NCBI GenBank assembly: GCA_002440945.1
Contig: DJWG01000077.1
Coordinates: 11,542-19,811, forward strand
Origin: Rhodobacteraceae bacterium UBA6236
GTDB lineage: Bacteria; Pseudomonadota; Alphaproteobacteria; Rhodobacterales; Rhodobacteraceae
Reading direction: 5' to 3'
Length of the DNA: 8,270 nucleotides
Every line of letters begins with the position of its first letter. Position 1 is the stretch's first letter. The position numbers and the translations under genes are program-made. Under the pieces are notes generated by a model, which saw nothing but the letters and a program-made list of their open reading frames with translations, had not been told where the DNA came from and ran no database searches. Positions 6,268-8,270 of this stretch are shown piece by piece.

Positions 6268-6488
6268 CCCACCGCCGGATCACACACCCATGATGCAGCG
6301 CGGGAAGTAAGACATGGGACGGCAGGGAAAGTCTAGAAGGTTGTTAAGAAATCAAACCGGCGAGGTGGCAAAAATATCTATGGATGGTGTTTGGCTTGGC
6401 CAATTTTCCCTATTGGTGGTGTTTGTCCCATGCTTGGGAACAACACCGCCGGAATGTCGCTTGACCTTGTCCTGCCGGAGACAGTGAA
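6268..6488 (-). promoter_or_regulatory. Lower-GC gap upstream of the hydrolase-like gene
   Basis: This stretch is visibly richer in A/T than its surroundings and must hold the promoter of the gene starting at 6261. On the minus strand TTGCCA (6372-6367) is a good -35 match, but no good -10 follows at 17 bases; TTGATTTCTTAAC further on is merely AT-rich. Other small structures are TTGGCCAA (6397-6404), CCAAT/ATTGG around 6401-6417, TCCCA/TGGGA (6426-6439, loop TGCT), and a TGGTGTTTG direct repeat (6385-6393 and 6417-6425). I see no convincing gene here; the plus-strand frame at 6391-6585 runs into the reductase gene. Confidence 0.35.
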
Positions 6489-6500
6489 GCCTCCGGCGGG
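6471..6500 (-). terminator. Hairpin formed by repeat copy 3 after the DprE2-like gene
   Basis: The core of repeat copy 3 (CTCCGGCGGG, 6491-6500) pairs with CCTGCCGGAG (6471-6480) over ten positions with one mismatch and a 10-base loop. It starts 25 bases after the reductase stop codon on the minus strand. No T-run follows directly; a T-stretch (ATATTTTTG on the minus strand, around 6370-6378) is about 100 bases further on. It is a plausible 3' end signal for the two-gene operon. Confidence 0.4.
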
Positions 6501-6520
6501 GATATTTTGCAAAAGGAGAA
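6489..6520 (+). repeat. Intergenic repeat, copy 3
   Basis: The core GCCTCCGGCGGGGATATTTT is followed by GC and AAAAGGAGAA. It matches copies 1 and 2 apart from a G/A swap at the core and a diverged tail. Its tail end lies 4 bases from the reductase stop codon (6525-6527), the same placement and orientation as copy 2 after pyrC. Confidence 0.7.
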
Positions 6521-6524
6521 TGCC

Positions 6525-7262
6525 TCAGATCTTCATCTTCTTGAAGATGAATTCCGGGATGTGGCGGATGATGAGCATGATGTAGCGCCAGAAGAAGGGC
6601 GTGTAGATCACGTTCTTGCGGCGGGTCACGGCGCGGGCGATGTCGTCGGCCACCTTTTCGGGGCTGGCCACAAGGAACAGGCCGGGCAGGCCCCATGTCA
6701 TCGCGGTATCGACGAAGCCGGGCTTCACGGTCACGACATGGCCACCGGCCCGGGTCAGGCGGTTCCTGAGGCCGGAGAGGTAGGTGGCGAAGCCCGCCTT
6801 GGCGGCGCCGTAGACGTAATTGCCGATGCGCCCCCGGTCGCCCGCGACCGAGCCCACGCCGACGACGGTGCCGCCGCCGCGACGCTCCATTTCCGGGGCC
6901 AGGAGTTGCAGGAAGCGGGCAGGGCCGGTGAAGCTGTCGGTCACGGTGCCGTCGATGAGCGCCGGGTCGGCGTCGATCAGCGCCTGTTCGGGCATGGAGC
7001 CCACGAAGACCGCAGCCGAAAGCGTGCCCTCTTCGGCGCGCAGGCGGTCGATCAGGGCATCGAAGCCCGACGGATCGCGGGCGTCGAAGCTGACGGCCTC
7101 GGCAATCCGGGCGCCGCGCAGGTGGCAGTCGCTGGCAAGGGCGGCCAGGTCTTCGGCATCGCGGCCCGCCAGAAGGACGCCATCGCCCTGGCCTGCCACG
7201 CGGCGCGCGAAGGCCCGCGCCATCGAGGAGGTGGCGCCAAGGATGATCCAGGTATTCGTCAT
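6525..7262 (-). CDS. Short-chain reductase, DprE2-like (polyprenyl-phospho-2-keto-ribose reductase)
   Basis: In mycobacteria DprE2 reduces decaprenyl-phospho-2-keto-erythro-pentofuranose with NAD(P)H to decaprenyl-phospho-arabinose, completing the epimerisation begun by DprE1. The 245-residue product is a classical-length short-chain dehydrogenase. It has a nucleotide-binding GATSSMA at 9-15 (a variant of TGxxxGIG, typical of this branch), Asp60 in SFDARD, catalytic Ser138 (GVGSVAG), and Tyr151 and Lys155 (YVYGAAK). It also has the PGFVDTAMT loop at 181-189. The C-terminus FFWRYIMLIIRHIPEFIF (223-240) is hydrophobic with a basic end and may sit at the membrane where the lipid substrate is. 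The ATG at 7262 overlaps the stop of the upstream oxidase as ATGA, which indicates translational coupling. The frame is open upstream to 7646, but that part overlies the oxidase. Assignment as DprE2-like rests on motifs plus the partner gene. Confidence 0.88.
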   Translation of the reverse strand: MTNTWIILGATSSMARAFARRVAGQGDGVLLAGRDAEDLAALASDCHLRGARIAEAVSFDARDPSGFDALIDRLRAEEGTLSAAVFVGSMPEQALIDADPALIDGTVTDSFTGPARFLQLLAPEMERRGGGTVVGVGSVAGDRGRIGNYVYGAAKAGFATYLSGLRNRLTRAGGHVVTVKPGFVDTAMTWGLPGLFLVASPEKVADDIARAVTRRKNVIYTPFFWRYIMLIIRHIPEFIFKKMKI

Positions 7263-8270
7263 GATCCGCTCCGCAGTTTCAGGCGGCGGATCATGTCTGT
7301 CGCAAGCCGCGCTTCGGGGTCGGCCTGCGTCACGACGCCCAGCCAGTCCTGGTGTTCGGGATACATGGCGCGCACATCGGTGCCGCGCGCCAGGCTGTCC
7401 TTGGCAAAGTAAAGCCGTCCGCCTGCCGCAACGGTCATGTCTTCGAGGCGCTTGATCAGTTCGCGCGCCTCGGCCCGGTTGGGGAAATCGACGGCGAGGG
7501 TATAGCCCTCCATCGGGAAGGAAAGGTAGCCCGCGCGGCCTTCGGACATGCGTTTGAGGACGGCAAGCGGGGAGGCCAGGCCCGAGCCCGCGACGGTTTC
7601 CAGCATCGCCCGCAGCGCCGGCGCCGAGGCGATCGGCACCACGCATTGGAACTGGTGGAAGCCGTGCTTGCCGTAAAGCTTGTTCCAGTCGTGGATCTTG
7701 TCGAGCGGGAAGAAGAAATCCCCGATCGGGCGGACCACGGTGCGGCCGGTCAGCGGCACGCGGCGGAAATAGGCCTCGTTGAAGGCGCGGACGATGGGTT
7801 TCGACAGCGCGAAGCGCGGCGCGGTGAAGGGGACCTTGCGGAATTTCTCGCGCTGGGGGACGAGGCCCGCGTTCGTCTCGCCTTCCTCAAGGATGCCGCG
7901 GCCCAGGGTCTTGCCTTTGGCGGTCGCGTCGATCCAGCCGACGGTATAGGTCGCGGTCGAGGCGTCAAGCAGCGCCAGGTGTTCGTCCCAGCCCTCTACC
8001 CGGCGTTCGGTCACCATCATGATGTCGCCCTTGCACGGCTGAAGGCGGATCGCGGCCGAGACGATGACCCCGGTCTGGCCAAGCCCGCCCGCGGTGGCGC
8101 GGAACAGGTCGGGCGTGGCCTCGGGCGTGACGGTGATGGTCTGGCCATCGGGCTGGCGCAGCAGGATCGAGACGACGTGCTGGCAGAAGCTGCCCGCGAC
8201 GTGGTGGTTCTTGCCGTGGACGTCCTGCGCGATGCAGCCGCCCACCGTGGCAAAGCCGGTGCCGGGCATC
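7259..8270 (-). CDS. FAD-dependent oxidase, DprE1-like (5' end cut by window edge)
   Basis: DprE1 oxidises the 2'-hydroxyl of polyprenyl-phospho-ribose to the keto intermediate using FAD. The window holds 336 C-terminal residues; the ATG at 8269 is internal, and by comparison with the M. tuberculosis enzyme roughly 110 N-terminal residues lie beyond base 8270. Visible motifs, numbered from that ATG, are VGGCIAQDVHGKNHH at 9-23 (the FAD-domain signature of DprE1), RATAGGLGQTGVI at 57-69, FFFPLDKIHDWN at 185-196, FHQFQCVVP at 204-212 (the paired glutamines of the active site), SFPMEGYTLAVDFP at 250-263, and LYFAKDS at 286-292, whose Lys290 matches active-site Lys418. Ala259 takes the place of Cys387, the residue attacked by benzothiazinones in mycobacteria; the spacing to the lysine (31) is identical. 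It is co-transcribed with the DprE2-like reductase through an ATGA overlap. Confidence 0.9.
   Translation of the reverse strand, partial: MPGTGFATVGGCIAQDVHGKNHHVAGSFCQHVVSILLRQPDGQTITVTPEATPDLFRATAGGLGQTGVIVSAAIRLQPCKGDIMMVTERRVEGWDEHLALLDASTATYTVGWIDATAKGKTLGRGILEEGETNAGLVPQREKFRKVPFTAPRFALSKPIVRAFNEAYFRRVPLTGRTVVRPIGDFFFPLDKIHDWNKLYGKHGFHQFQCVVPIASAPALRAMLETVAGSGLASPLAVLKRMSEGRAGYLSFPMEGYTLAVDFPNRAEARELIKRLEDMTVAAGGRLYFAKDSLARGTDVRAMYPEHQDWLGVVTQADPEARLATDMIRRLKLRSGS

Noticed and set aside
6391..6585. Possible 64-codon gene on the plus strand in the low-GC gap
   Set aside because: It runs through the repeat copy and into the antisense of the reductase C-terminus, with no convincing ribosome binding site.
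6507..7412. Open frame of 301 codons on the plus strand
   Set aside because: It is opposite the DprE2-like reductase and part of the oxidase, both with clear motifs on the minus strand.
7263..7646. N-terminal extension of the reductase frame
   Set aside because: The extension overlaps the DprE1-like oxidase in another frame, and the Rossmann strand begins right after the ATG at 7262, so the shorter start is correct.

Overview
The window looks like chromosomal DNA from a high-GC alphaproteobacterium, most likely of the Rhodobacteraceae. Evidence for this is the strong GC bias at third codon positions, the pyrC-pyrE-dnaB gene order, and an intergenic repeat (core GCCTCCGGCGGGAGTATTTT followed by an AAAGAAGAA tail) of a kind I associate with that family. 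No tRNA, rRNA, CRISPR array, transposase or phage gene is visible. Nearly all of the sequence is assigned to ten genes, two of them cut by the window edges.

Left part (1-3236, all on the minus strand): housekeeping genes for replication and pyrimidine synthesis. In transcription order these are pyrC (class II dihydroorotase), pyrE (orotate phosphoribosyltransferase) and dnaB (replicative helicase, C-terminus outside the window). pyrC and pyrE are separated by a very strong palindrome made of two head-to-head copies of the repeat. A terminator-like hairpin follows pyrE, and dnaB has its own candidate promoter.

Middle part (3341-5265, all on the plus strand): four small accessory genes. They encode a 106-residue protein of unknown function, a 116-residue GFA/CENP-V-domain zinc protein, a 105-residue lipoprotein resembling DUF4156, and a 221-residue exported protein that I do not recognise. 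Each has its own ribosome binding site and is separated from the next by 70-100 bases, so they need not form one operon.

Right part (5305-8270, all on the minus strand): a DprE1-like FAD oxidase (N-terminus outside the window) overlaps a DprE2-like short-chain reductase by an ATGA. In mycobacteria this pair epimerises polyprenyl-phospho-ribose to polyprenyl-phospho-arabinose, so the locus probably supplies an arabinofuranose donor for an envelope glycan. After a lower-GC gap of about 260 bases comes a protein that looks like an alpha/beta-hydrolase fold in which the nucleophile serine is replaced by glycine.

I see no clear defence or mobile system. The items most worth a second look are the three-copy repeat placed 3-4 bases after stop codons, the DprE1/DprE2-like pair with alanine at the benzothiazinone cysteine position, and the hydrolase-like protein with an apparently dead nucleophile elbow.
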